Shown here in pieces: positions 32,343 to 43,589 of a stretch of DNA of 64,000 nt. How positions within the stretch are numbered: position 1 is the stretch's first letter; every line of letters begins with the position of its first letter. Source of the stretch: Melampsora larici-populina 98AG31 (taxonomy: Eukaryota; Basidiomycota; Pucciniomycetes; Pucciniales; Melampsoraceae); NCBI RefSeq assembly GCF_000204055.1, contig NW_006768817.1:356997-420996 (forward strand), read 5' to 3'. The notes below the pieces were generated by a model. That model searched no databases. It was not told the origin of the DNA and worked only from the letters and a program-made list of their open reading frames with translations. The position numbers were made by a program, and so were the translations under genes.

Positions 32343-35300
32343 TTACCGATTGATCAGAATCGATATCAAAGTTGTATAAATCATTTTAATTAGCTGTTTA
32401 CAGTCGTTTATTTATTTCCGTGTCTCTTTGTTTTACCTCGTAATCTAACTTGAAAGTCATTCTTTTATCATCTTTTTGTATGTATGTTTTGTATATTAAG
32501 AAGAATCAATCATTTTTTTACGATTTAAGATTATACTTGAAGTCTTGTTTACTTCTTTGTCAATATCAGTAAATAAGGTTATTTTGGTCTCTTACTTCAA
32601 ATTGAAAACAAGAACTTATAACCACCTGATGTGTCTTCAACTACAACTTGTGGAGCACAGGTCTGGTATATACGCACTGCTGCTTGAGACACACGATACA
32701 CTTCTATTTGTTCAATTTTTTTTTATAAAAACACAAAAATTACATTGACTCTGATTGACTTACCAGCTCTAAAGACAAGATTGATTTGATTCACAGAGAC
32801 GCCAGAGTTTTGATTTCATAAAGAATTGCCCTGATGTGCTGTTTTCATCATTTGATTGGAGGGAATGGTACCAAAACATTTAAAGCTCAATGGTATAAAA
32901 AGAGAAGAAAGGTGTCATTTTGAATCCTCTCCCATTTCTTTGTAATTGGAAAGAGTATGAGTTGATTTAAAACAAAGCCAATATTTCTGGCATAGAAGTT
33001 TGTGATGGGATAAGAGACACCAAATTCAAATTCACTATGGCTTGTGAACAAAACCAGGTAGCTCTGATCAGCAAAATGTATTAAAAATTGAAATGATTTC
33101 TTACATATTTGGTTTGGTGATTATGAATTTATAAAATGATAACTCTCAAACAGAAAAATAAAATAAAAACAGAGAGAGTCTTTCATCATTTAAAGCTTAC
33201 AAAGCCTGCACTTTAAGACAATTAGCAATGTTATCAATCAATTGAGGATATAAATGAACTATCTCAATATGAGAATAACATCATGTTTTGATCTACAAAA
33301 AAATTGGAAAGAAAAGGTAGAGCTATCCTTGCCCCTTGCAGTCATCTAGAGGCCTATGTGTGTGGGTATTTACATGCCACAATTTCAAAAGGATAACTGC
33401 CATCATTGATTAAAGATTCACTCCTTTGAATTGGACATCTGCCTTAGTCTATTCATTACTCTGGAAACAAATTTGACAGAAACCAACAAGATCTTGCAAG
33501 CATGATAGACAGACAACTATGAATTCAGAGTGTTTGTTGGTATCAGGAACTTGAAGTGTACCATCCAAAAGCTTGCAACAGTAAATATGTTTTCTTCAAA
33601 TACCAATTAATTAATTTCCAATCATATTTAGGATCTAAATGATGACATATTGACTCATCTTGAATCTTTACCAAGCTGGAGTACTTGATGTAGAAAGAGG
33701 AAAGCCAAAAAAAAATCAAAGCTGAAAGAACAGAAACATGTGTATACACAGCCTCCAGGTTTTGGTCACTGGCAGGCAAGAGACTCCTGTGACTTCAGGA
33801 TTATTCCAAAGTAATTTAAGGTAAATTTGAGATCCTTTTCAACAAAATCTCAGAGGGATATCAGGATTACTTCATTATGGAGTTTGCAGCCCCATATGAA
33901 AATTTGTGAAGACCAAAATGACCATATGATATCTACTGACCAAATGATGATTCAAAACCAATGAGCTTCAAGCCAATGATTACTGAGGATTATGGTCTGT
34001 CATAATTACCCTTGCCCTCTTGAAAAAAACTTCCAGGACGGAGAGGATTTAAGCCAGCTCCCACATCACAACATGACGTAAAAGCCAAGAATCATGTGAC
34101 AAATATGATTCAAGGAGAATCCTTATTGTTTGATATTGAAGGGAGGTAGAGCAATTTGATTATTTCAATAGTTATAATCCAATATTTCCAAGCTAGCAAG
34201 CTTTACATATGTGTGTGGATGGCCCCATCTGCTGTCACTGTCAGTCAATATTTCTACATCCACCAAATAAATTCCTGAAGGTGACTTTATGTATGTATTC
34301 CCAACACCGCTCCCTGTGCGCTTCTGGAGCTCACTTGTGACCACCTTATCTTCAGCCTCACAGTCACAGTCCACATTTGTAGGCATGGAAGGGCTTCTGC
34401 CAAGTCCCAATCTTAGGGAAAGCAGATAAGAAGAGACAGATGAAAGACATTTATTGGGTATGATATCCACAAGTTCAGCAAAGAATTGGAAGAGGGCAAT
34501 GTAGGAAATCATGAAGGAACCAAAAATCAATGCACAAAGACAGATAAACCCTACAAGAACACATTTCAGCATGAGATGTCATCCTTAGCTTACCTGGAGT
34601 AGGAAGAGTCCCCTTCTTTGGCTTTGTCAATGGATCTATCATGAGAGTCAACTTATCAATTATTTCTGCCATGATCTTCACCCAGTGATGCCATTTCTTT
34701 TGGACAGATACTGGTGGTGCACAGGTACTGTAGCATGGTCTGCTATACTTCAAAGTTCATCCAGAGGAATTTGTGTTTCAGCTTGACATGCAAAGCAAGA
34801 CCAACAAAAACCTTGATTGATTTAGGCATTGTTGAAATTCAATGGTTAGGGTTACATATCACATCAGAAGCAGCCCAAGAGTTGAAAATTGATGTGGTTC
34901 AAGTGTTTCAGGATAATTGCTTCTCATTTGAATTCTTTCGTGGTTGAGTTCAATTCCTTATCCTTGGCTCATTTTTGGCAGTGCACTTCAGTCAATTGAT
35001 CTTTATAGATACATTGATTCATTTATAAACACCTCATTTCTGACTTGGCAGTCAGCTTTTATCACATCATCCTCTCTGTCTCTCTCTATCTTATTGTCTT
35101 TCCCAAGAGTATTGAAATATTTTTGAAACATTTTTTTGATAAGCAGAGTCTCTTTTACTATAAGAGAGATATATAAGCAGATAGCAATTGAAAACTTATC
35201 CATGAGTTTAATCTAAGCCTCAACTTGTAGAGTTGAATTGGTTGGCCCTTTTATGAGCATTGTGTTTCTTGTTTCATCAATCATTTTACCTCAGTTGAAG

Positions 35301-35692
35301 ATGAAGAAATAACAATGATATTTGAGGATAAATCAATATCAATCCACCTGCCAATTCCATTGATAGAGCTTTATTGAGATGAAACCCTCTTCAACTTTAA
35401 GGCTCTGACTCAGTAGGCCCAAAAAAGTTGACCCTATTTGGGTAGGGTAAGGCACAGCCAAACCCAATACTTGAGTCTTGGTGTCAAATTTTCTTCAAGC
35501 CATAAATTAACTTGTTTCTTTGCTATCATCCTGTTGCTCCTGCTTTCATCAAACACCATTTCTTCCACCTCTTCACATTTCCCATGATCATCAAATGCCT
35601 CATCACCACTTGTTCCAGCCAGACACCTCACGACTTCTGATGCAGGTTCAGAAGCTTCAAATGTGGGCTCCAAGAAGGCCACTAGCAAGCAC
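32343..35692. other. No convincing gene
   Basis: This AT-rich DNA lies downstream of the KP gene. Minus-strand ORFs at 34165-34572 (with a hydrophobic N-terminus, MLKCVLVGFICLCALIFGS) and 34475-34753 are open but lack any recognised motif or clear splice partners. I leave them unannotated. It is probably decayed repeat sequence. Confidence 0.45.
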
Positions 35693-35806
35693 CACTGCAT
35701 CCGCCAGAGTCGTTCTCGACGTCAAGAACGTTGCCGACTACAAAGGGCCCCTTTGTAGTTTATGACCATCTCGACGTCGAGAACGGCTCTGGCGGACGCA
35801 GTGCAC
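35693..35806. repeat. 114-bp fold-back with almost no loop
   Basis: CACTGCATCCGCCAGAG begins a 57-bp arm that continues GTCGTTCTCGACGTC and ends in CTACAAAGGGG. The inverse follows immediately, with a few mismatches near the centre. The arms are GC-rich in an AT-rich region. It is probably a compact MITE next to the hAT relic. Confidence 0.75.
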
Positions 35807-35832
35807 TTATTGGTGGGGCCCCACTTCAAGTC

Positions 35833-36460
35833 TATAGATGTTGAAGGTGCTCAAAATTCAAGTGATCCTCCTTTGCGTAGATGGAAGTGTCTGTGGTGTT
35901 TTAAGGAAACCAGACAAATTTTGGTCCACCAAGAGTCACCACCTCAAAAAACATAGCATAACTTCAGATGCCCCCCTCCTCACTCAGGTGTAATGAGAAA
36001 TTTCATCCAAAGCAGGGCACTGAAATATGTACATGTTCTTGTAATGCCACTGGTCTTTTTCAGCATACAAACTGGAAAGTTTTTCTTGACAACTGTTCTT
36101 CAGCATAGCCCAGTCAATCAAGAATCAGTTACAGCAGCTCTTATATGCTTTGGTGTTGAGGAAGAGCTCTCTTTTACTGCAGTTGCCCCAGCTTTCCAGA
36201 ACTATGTTGAGTTGTGCAATCCAGCCGTCATTCCATACATGATTGAATCTACTGCCTTGGCAGAAAAACTCATGAACCATTTTCAGAATACTTGCAAAGA
36301 TATGATCAAGATGTTTTCTGCAGAATCTTACATCAGCTTAACTGGCAACACCTGGACTTCTACCAACAACCAGCCTCTTTGGGCTCACTACTCACTGGAT
36401 TGATAAAAATTTCCAATCACACAAGGCCATTATTGCAATGAAACAGATAATTGGCTCTAC
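35833..36460 (+). pseudogene. hAT-type transposase relic
   Basis: A BED-finger-like reading (RRWKCLWCFKETRQILVHQE) is followed after a stop by an open stretch at 35993-36403. That stretch contains FQNYVELCNPAVIPYMIES and then ISLTGNTWTSTNNQPLWAHY. The pattern ISxTxDxWTS marks the first catalytic block of hAT transposases; here the Asp reads Asn (GGCAACACC). Stops and the missing C-terminal dimerisation region show it is a fragment. Nothing suggests activity. Confidence 0.6.
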
Positions 36461-38974
36461 ACTTCCATTTTGTTGAATTGATGTATTGTGTCTCTCAAAG
36501 GAACTTGATTGCTGAATATGAATGAACAGCCATAATCTGTTGCTTTTTCATTGGTGAACAGCATGAAATTAGATAATCTTATCAGCTTTTGAGCAACAAC
36601 TTGAAATAAGTTTTTTTGGCACCAGTGATTAGTTGTTGAGGCTATACAATGTGTTGATGATCCCAGGTGAGGTTTTTGGTAATATGTAGAGGAGTAAGAT
36701 TTGAAATATATAAAATCAAAACAACAAAGCACAACACAAATTGCACAGCAATTGTCCCACTTTTGGTTTGGCAAGGAAAAGCTTCCAAGCTTGGAGGCAC
36801 AATGACAAGATATGAGAGCTCTTGGTTGATGCGTACACCATTGTAATCCCAGTGTACTGTGCCGGCTGGCCACCTGTTTTCTAGTTTGAACATAATGATA
36901 CCTCACCATCACCGGAATAGTAACCTAGAATTTCCTCACCATCAATAGTTTCTTTGTTTCATTTTCACCTTGTATTATTTACTGTTGTTCTCAGGTTCAA
37001 GTGTTTACTCTCATTGCTCTCAGTAGTTTTTCTGAGCGAAGACCTGATTGAACTTCTATAAAAGCTTCACAGCTTTTGAAGACGGGATCCACAAAGGAAT
37101 TGAGGATACATGTATCATATGCTACATTGGAAAAGTGATGAGTCAGACTGAATTGCTGTCCTGGATTGCTGTCTAGCAGTCTCAATCAAGATTCAGATGG
37201 CTCGAAAATCCATCAGGTGTTTAAGAATGTTTACCATCGTCTGTTTAGTGCCTCATTTGGTGAGCAGGACGAACACTGAGGTGTGCCATAGCCGAATGTT
37301 AACAATTGTTTATGTTGACCAATTGTTTATGTTGACGATCATTGTGGTGATCTATTTATGGTATCAAGCAAGAAAATTAAATCATCTTTTACTTTACCAA
37401 TTTATTAGCAAACTTCAATATAGCAGAGAATTCGAAATTCAGGTTTTCAGATCAATTGAAGCTCTTAGAGGCTTATGTATACTTATTAGCTTATTATTAT
37501 GTCATCATATTTCAAAATTATTATTAAGATCAACATAGTTTACTTACAAAGTTATTACAAAGAGACAGAAAAAGAAAAGATAAGAAAAATTCGAAAATAT
37601 AGGTGTAAAAGTTGGAAAATGGTTTTTAGCTTATTTAATATTAAGTTATGGGTTTTATGAGGTTAGAATATGAAAGAACAACAGTTTATTATACAGGAAC
37701 AATTTTAATATTCAAGGTTGATAAGGGGAAACAGAAGTTATTAGCAGAAAGGTACTTTTTCGAAGTTGGTAAACAAGAGGTACACGTGTAGTTTAGTTGT
37801 GTAATGGTGGTAGTGATGGAATTTAAGGTTGCCAAGAGGATTTTCCGGGATTTTTAAGGTTATAGAAGATGATGTCATATTACATGAGCAAGAAAAAGAG
37901 AGTAGCAGCTGTGAAAAGTGAAGAAAATAGGTGAAAATCGTCGAAGATGGAGGTTTTCAGCTAATTACATGTGTCAAATGACGTCAGAAAATGCTGAGTA
38001 ATAGTTCATTCAACGCAGAAGAGTGGATTACATAATGTACAACCTTTAAATCATTAGTAACGGAGGTGTATGTAAAAAGTTATAAGGGAAATAAGAAATT
38101 GGTGTGAATCTCGAATTTACAGTCACAAGTCACATGTAACACCAAAAAACCTTAACTTCACAACTCAATATCTTACTCATCACTCATCAGAAGTAGGTCA
38201 TGTAGGTGTCAGAAATGATCAGTAACACGTGGGCTACAAGATGCACTTTAGTAATCAAAAATTGGAGCACATCTGAAAAAATTCGTAATCTCAAAAATTG
38301 GGTTTCAGCTAGTTTACAAGGAAAAAAACACCTGTATTCATCATAAGAAGTGCTGTACATTACATCATTGTGTCATTGATCACTTTTGGCTGTGAAAATT
38401 ACATCATACATTAGTAACAAGATCATTACATTGCATCATTACATGGTTTTTAGGGTTATTTAGGCGGATTTGATTGGTTCTTTGAAGCTGTTGACTGTTG
38501 TAAAAGTTGTTACATGTGGATATAAGTACTCCTTGATGATTTTAGGACTGTAGCGCCCTTTTCTGCATCTTATACCTTTGTTGTAGTGTTATAAATCATC
38601 ATTTATTTACTATATTTGTACTAAGATCACTTAAATCCGCCCCTTCAAAGCAAGGAGAAATTTATTTACGTGTGTTAAAGACTACAAGTCTAATTGGGAA
38701 TAATACTTACAACAGTATTGCTAGTAATAAACATAGTGTGTGACTTTTTTGCGCTTAAAATCTGGGAATAATACTTAACAAACAGTATTGCTTTATTTCT
38801 CTGGTGCCTTTATCTTTTTCTCTGTTATCACAAAGTGGTCAGCAAGTGCCCTTGTGCTGGTTTCTTTGAATAAGGCAGTCTTTAGGCAACTTCTACTATA
38901 TTACACGTAGTAGATTATCCCTTCTTAGGTGTTGTAAAGCTCTTGTTGAGCTTTAAATACTACATCATCTCTGA
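36461..38974. other. No convincing gene
   Basis: This is AT-rich DNA with many short ORFs. Near 38690-38790 the word GGGAATAATACTTA...CAGTATTGCT occurs twice, and a hairpin (AAAGCTCTTGTTGAGCTTT) lies at about 38936-38954. It could be a degraded retroelement end, but I cannot define one. Confidence 0.45.
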
Positions 38975-40328
38975 ATCCCCAAGTCAACAAACAAGTTCTT
39001 TGAATGTGTCTTTCATGAATCACAGCAAACTTGTGAAGTTAGCAAGGCACGTGGACTCCAAATGGGTATCTTGTGATATGTTCACATCTCATCGTGTTTT
39101 GACTTTAGATTTCCCTGCCTGCAAAGACTACCAAATGGGTTCCTGTGTCGGTCAGCTCTCTTTGTATAATGGGGGACCGGGTGACAGCTCTAGACTGACT
39201 CACTGATCATACATCCCAAGGGTTTACTCGTGAGTGAAGAGCTTGAAGACTTGGCTCGAGCGCCTTCTATTTGTCCTCAAGATTTGATTCACAAGGTCAA
39301 AACAGTCCCCATTATGAAGCCTTTGTAAGAAAATTGGTAACTTACAAGGCGAGATGACGAGCATCATCCTCCACAAAGGCGACACATCCTCATCTCAAAG
39401 GATCAGATCACCAATCTTTGATCAAAACTACATAACCAATCCCATCTTTCTTTTTGCTCGCAGCAAGTTTAACCTTTATGCAACAGCATAGCCAACCTCT
39501 TCTAGATTCAGGACCGATGTATCAGGATATCTCCATGTCCCAAATCTCATCTCTGAAGATCAGTCTGAAAACAACAATTTAAGAATCGCCTGTGAGATTA
39601 ATTGTAATGTTCACCACTGGCACACACACGCGAGGTACTTCTCAAGCATCGTTCACCCATTTCTGGAAAGCTATAAAAGCCCATGTGTGTCGATGGGTTG
39701 AGACTCCCCTCATCATCATTCATTCCTACTTTGAGTGAAGTAAGCCAATAATCAGGTGCAATCATATAATCTCTTGTTTCCCACACTTCAATCAAGACTA
39801 TCTTCTTCATATATCTTTATTATTGTGATTCAGACCTCTCAATTCCTTTACTAATTTTCTTTCTTGGTTAATAGAATACCAAACCGTCAATAATCCAAAT
39901 CCAACCAACAAAAATCCCTTAATTTTACCAAGATGTCGTTCAAACAAATGTTTGCCTTTGTGCTTGCAATGTTCTCGGGTAAGCCTATTTCTTAGAATCC
40001 CGTTCGAAGCCTACAACTTAAGTGGAGTGCTGATAATCTTTGAATAATTTTTTCCACAGTGTTGCAAATTGACCAAGGAGTCATAGCCGCCCCCTTGGAA
40101 GCCAGACAAGGGTGTGTCAAGTAAGTCTTTCCTTTGATGATTTTTGATCACATCCTTCTCATCAACTGATATTTCTTTGATAGGTCTAGCTTAGTCGCGC
40201 GTAATTTGAAATCGACATTGGAAGGCCCACTATCCTTGCTCGAGACTCCTATGTGAAGGTAAGCTTTTGGTCCTGAATGATAACTATAATCTTTCTGACA
40301 TGCTGAACCTGTCGATTTTTGTCACTTT
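38975..40328. repeat. Segmental duplication, copy 2 (upstream part and exons 1-3)
   Basis: This segment matches 30290-31690 in order, including the TATA region, the ATG exon and introns 1-2. It is cut by the copia element that begins at 40329. Confidence 0.75.
39672..39679 (+). promoter_or_regulatory. TATA box of the KP pseudogene
   Basis: TATAAAAG occupies the position equivalent to the TATA box of the intact paralogue, upstream of the ATG at 39933. Confidence 0.5.
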
Positions 40329-40959
40329 TAAAGAGTTCTCGACGAAAGGAAACTCTAGAACCACAAGGGTATCTAGGTGGGACGTTGTCGCAGGATAATC
40401 TGTAGCAGTCAATGAACACTGAGGGCACAGGTTCCGGCGTAAGACTACAGCTATCCGCTAGTCACGTCGAGAACAATAATAACTGACCTGAGGGCACAGG
40501 TTCCGGCGTAAGACTACAGCTATCCGCTAGTCACGTCGAGAACAATAATAACTGACCTGCGAGCTCGAAATGAATTGAGATCGCGCGTAAGGGAAAGGTC
40601 TTAAACAGACAACAAAAGAGTTGAAATAAAAATCTAAGTATTTGAGTAAAGTTAGTAGTGCACAATCGAGAAGTAACTATGATGATGTAAAAGTAAAATA
40701 ACTTACTGATTCTTTTCGATAAGAAAAGAATCAGAAAAGAGGGAAAGAGAAACACAAAAGATATTAGAAAACTCCCAAACGATTTTCCCAACACCCCTGT
40801 CTACATTTTCCACATCGCTTATCCCTTTGTCCAACTTCCTAGTTTACCCACAGCGCATTAGTCTACTTTCACCACATACACCCTTCTAAATCCAACACCT
40901 TTCACTTTCCTTTTAAGGGATTGTGATCTTTGACCAGCTAACCAGATAATATCGTAACA
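40329..40959 (-). repeat. Copia 3' LTR (631 bp)
   Basis: The LTR contains two tandem copies of a ~66-bp block (GAGGGCACAGGTTCCGG...CGTCGAGAACAATAATAACTG). It is nearly identical in shared parts to the 5' LTR, implying a young insertion. Confidence 0.9.
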
Positions 40960-40973
40960 CACCCCCTCAAAGA
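40960..40973 (-). promoter_or_regulatory. Copia polypurine tract
   Basis: On the minus strand, TCTTTGAGGGGGTG lies immediately before the 3' LTR start TGTTACG, the expected place for plus-strand priming. Confidence 0.75.
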
Positions 40974-40976
40974 GCA

Positions 40977-43589
40977 TCAACCCAGAAACCTTAACCCTAA
41001 ACTCCTCCTCAAGTTTGAAAACTGTTCTTTAGGCAGTTGCTTTGTTAAAAGATCCGCCACCATCAAGTGAGTAGGACAGTGTTTGATGGTAAGTTCCCCT
41101 TTCTTCACAACTTCTCTTATCCAATGATAATGTATTTCTATATGTTTAGTCCTTGCGTGAAAAATTGATTTTGAAGTCAAATGAATTGCCCCCATGTTAT
41201 CACTATGTAAAACAGTAGGATTAGGATCAATAAAGCCAAACTTAGCCATCATATTCCTCAGCCACAATAGCTCTTGACCAGCCTCAGTAATCGCTCTATA
41301 CTCAGCTTCAGTTGAGGAAAGCGCCACCGTTGGTTGAAGACGACTTCGCCACGAAATAGGTCCTCCAGCAAGTACAAAGACATATCCGGTAGTCGACCGC
41401 CGAGTGTTAACGTCGCCTGCCCAGTCAGCGTCACAATGAGACACAGGGCACTCAAAACTCCTTTGGCCTGCAACTATGTTTGAATCATTTCCGGAATACA
41501 CAATACCAATATTGATGGTGTGACTAAGATATCGCAGGACATGCATAGCCGCATCCCAGTGAAGTTTATTCAGACTTTTGAGATGTTGAGATAACACTCC
41601 AACCGCGTGAGCCATGTCAGGCCTCGTGCACTGAGCGAGATACATCAAGGACCCCACAACACTGTTGTAAGGTAATTTGGTTTTCGAAAATTCTTCAGCT
41701 TCTTCTTCAGTTGATTGTAGAAGTTTGACGTTTGGTGATAAAGGTGTAACAGCCGGTTTTGAATCAGTCATGTTGAAACGCTTGAGAACAGTTTGAGTGT
41801 ATTGTTGTTGAGACATCGAGTAAGTTAAATGATTAAGTCTATTAATTTGAATTCCGACAACTGTATGAGCTATCCCTAAATCCTCCATTTCCCACTTTGC
41901 AGCAATTTGAGATTTAAATTTTGTGATGTCATTTCCCGTTATCGCTAAATCATCCACGTGAACGTAAACGGCGGTAAAAAGATTGCCAACTGATCTAATG
42001 TATATACAGTGATCAATTTCACACTGTTCAAAACCAACTTCAATGAGAAAGGACTCGACGTCATCTTGCCAGATCTTCGGGGATTGCTTGAAACCGTAGA
42101 GTGACCTTCTCATTCTCCACACTTTACCAATTGTTGATTCATGACGATATCCTTCAGGAATTTCAACGTACAGTTCTTCTTCTAACAGTCCATTCAGAAA
42201 AGCGGTGACGGCGTCCATCTGATGGATTTCCCAGCCGTTTACTGAAGCTAAGGCTACAAGAATACGCAACGAGCCAGGCTTACCCGTAGGAGCAAACGTC
42301 TCCCCGTAGTCTTCTCCAGGAATCTGAGTATTCCCCATTGCAACAAACCTGGCTTTAAACTTAACACTACCATCAACTAACGACTTCTTCCTAAACACCC
42401 ACAACCCCCTGATCACGTTCTTGTCTTTTGGTCGATCAACCAACTCCCACACCTCCTTATCTCTAAGCGAGTTGAACTCCTTATCACAAGCTGCTTTCCA
42501 CAGTTTCGCATCTACAGAAGCCATTGCTCGTTTATAGGATTTCGGAATATCAGGTGATGAAAGAACACCCGCTAAGTTGCATTCAGGCGGCAAGCAAGCA
42601 AAGAATGATTCAGTAATGAAATCATCGTCAAATTCAGCACCGGAACACATGCCCCTGAGAGTATCATGAACTTTCTTTGAAGCGCGATTAGAACGTCTTG
42701 GAGCTTCAACTGGCTTTGTGACAGGTTGAACAGTTGGAACAACGTTAGGTTCACTTGATTGATGTGAGTTGTCGATCAAGGTTGAGGCAGGAACTGGTTG
42801 ATCATCCAGCAGATCGTCGTCGTCATCAAAGAAGCGGACTTGAACTGGATGTCTTTCAGGAATGTTGTCTACGGCAGAAGGTACTGAAGGAAGAGTTTTG
42901 AAGGGAAAGTGCTCCTCATTGAAAGTCGCATGATGTGTAATATAAACTTTCTTTGACGCTAGATCGAATAACTTATAGTTGAAGTTATCATTTTCGAATC
43001 CCAGTAAAACACCTTCTGAACTAACAGGCGAAAACTTGGAAGGTCGTAGTTCTTTCCTGATCAGTCCATAAGCTTGGCAGCCAAAAACTCGTAAGTGATG
43101 GATGGAAGGTTTCCTAAAATACCACACTTCGAATGGAGTTTTGCCTCCTTCAAGAGTAGCTGTGACACAAAGATTGGTGAGAAAAACAGCCGTACTACAG
43201 GCGTAGTACCAAAAACGAATTGGCAAAGAGGATTCGAGCATCATCGAACGGGCCCTGGTATTGACTATTCGCATACCACGTTTGGAGACACCGTTTTCTT
43301 CAGGAGCGTATCCTGAGGTCAGGTGAAGAGTAATTCCAAGCTCTTTGAGCTTGGGACCAAGTAAGTTGTTAAGAAACTCACTACCTCGATCAAGAGTGAA
43401 TTGCTTGAGAGGACACCCAGTTTGCCTTTCAGCAACGGCAATATAAGACATAAAAACATCGTACACTTCCTCCTTGGTTTTGTCTTGCAGAGGAAAAATG
43501 TGGCGAAAGGCAGAGTAGTCATCACAGAATAAAATAAAGTAGTTTTCGTTATTAATTCCAGTTGTTCTAATTATTCCACTCAAATCCAC
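40977..43589 (-). CDS. Copia Pol: integrase, reverse transcriptase, RNase H
   Basis: This open frame of 870 codons encodes the second half of the polyprotein. The integrase core is visible from residue 1 (MDLSGII, FTLDRGSEF, ENGVSKRGM: the D, D, E residues). An acidic linker follows (about 250-310). The RT begins near FNSLRDKEVWELVDRP, with FLNGLLEEELYVEIPEGY, YGFKQSPKIW and the active-site box YVHVDDLAITGN. RNase H shows DADWAGD, LSSTEAEYRAI and HTKHIEIHYHWIRE. The frame is intact to the stop at 40977. The native start is not at 43589: it continues upstream in the Gag-protease polyprotein and is separated by a one-base frame change near 43620. Confidence 0.92.
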   Translation of the reverse strand: MDLSGIIRTTGINNENYFILFCDDYSAFRHIFPLQDKTKEEVYDVFMSYIAVAERQTGCPLKQFTLDRGSEFLNNLLGPKLKELGITLHLTSGYAPEENGVSKRGMRIVNTRARSMMLESSLPIRFWYYACSTAVFLTNLCVTATLEGGKTPFEVWYFRKPSIHHLRVFGCQAYGLIRKELRPSKFSPVSSEGVLLGFENDNFNYKLFDLASKKVYITHHATFNEEHFPFKTLPSVPSAVDNIPERHPVQVRFFDDDDDLLDDQPVPASTLIDNSHQSSEPNVVPTVQPVTKPVEAPRRSNRASKKVHDTLRGMCSGAEFDDDFITESFFACLPPECNLAGVLSSPDIPKSYKRAMASVDAKLWKAACDKEFNSLRDKEVWELVDRPKDKNVIRGLWVFRKKSLVDGSVKFKARFVAMGNTQIPGEDYGETFAPTGKPGSLRILVALASVNGWEIHQMDAVTAFLNGLLEEELYVEIPEGYRHESTIGKVWRMRRSLYGFKQSPKIWQDDVESFLIEVGFEQCEIDHCIYIRSVGNLFTAVYVHVDDLAITGNDITKFKSQIAAKWEMEDLGIAHTVVGIQINRLNHLTYSMSQQQYTQTVLKRFNMTDSKPAVTPLSPNVKLLQSTEEEAEEFSKTKLPYNSVVGSLMYLAQCTRPDMAHAVGVLSQHLKSLNKLHWDAAMHVLRYLSHTINIGIVYSGNDSNIVAGQRSFECPVSHCDADWAGDVNTRRSTTGYVFVLAGGPISWRSRLQPTVALSSTEAEYRAITEAGQELLWLRNMMAKFGFIDPNPTVLHSDNMGAIHLTSKSIFHARTKHIEIHYHWIREVVKKGELTIKHCPTHLMVADLLTKQLPKEQFSNLRRSLGLRFLG

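Larger units (their letters stand above)
30290..32400. repeat. Segmental duplication, copy 1 (KP gene and upstream DNA)
   Basis: About 2 kb including promoter, all four exons and 3' end of the KP-repeat gene has a diverged partner starting at 38975. The partner's remainder is split by insertions and resumes at 46444, 54967 and 55858. Collinearity is clear in the upstream region and exons 1-3. Confidence 0.75.

Noticed and set aside
34165..34572. Minus-strand ORF with a signal-anchor-like start
   Set aside because: Hydrophobic N-terminus only; no downstream domain, no convincing splice model, AT-rich repeat-like context.
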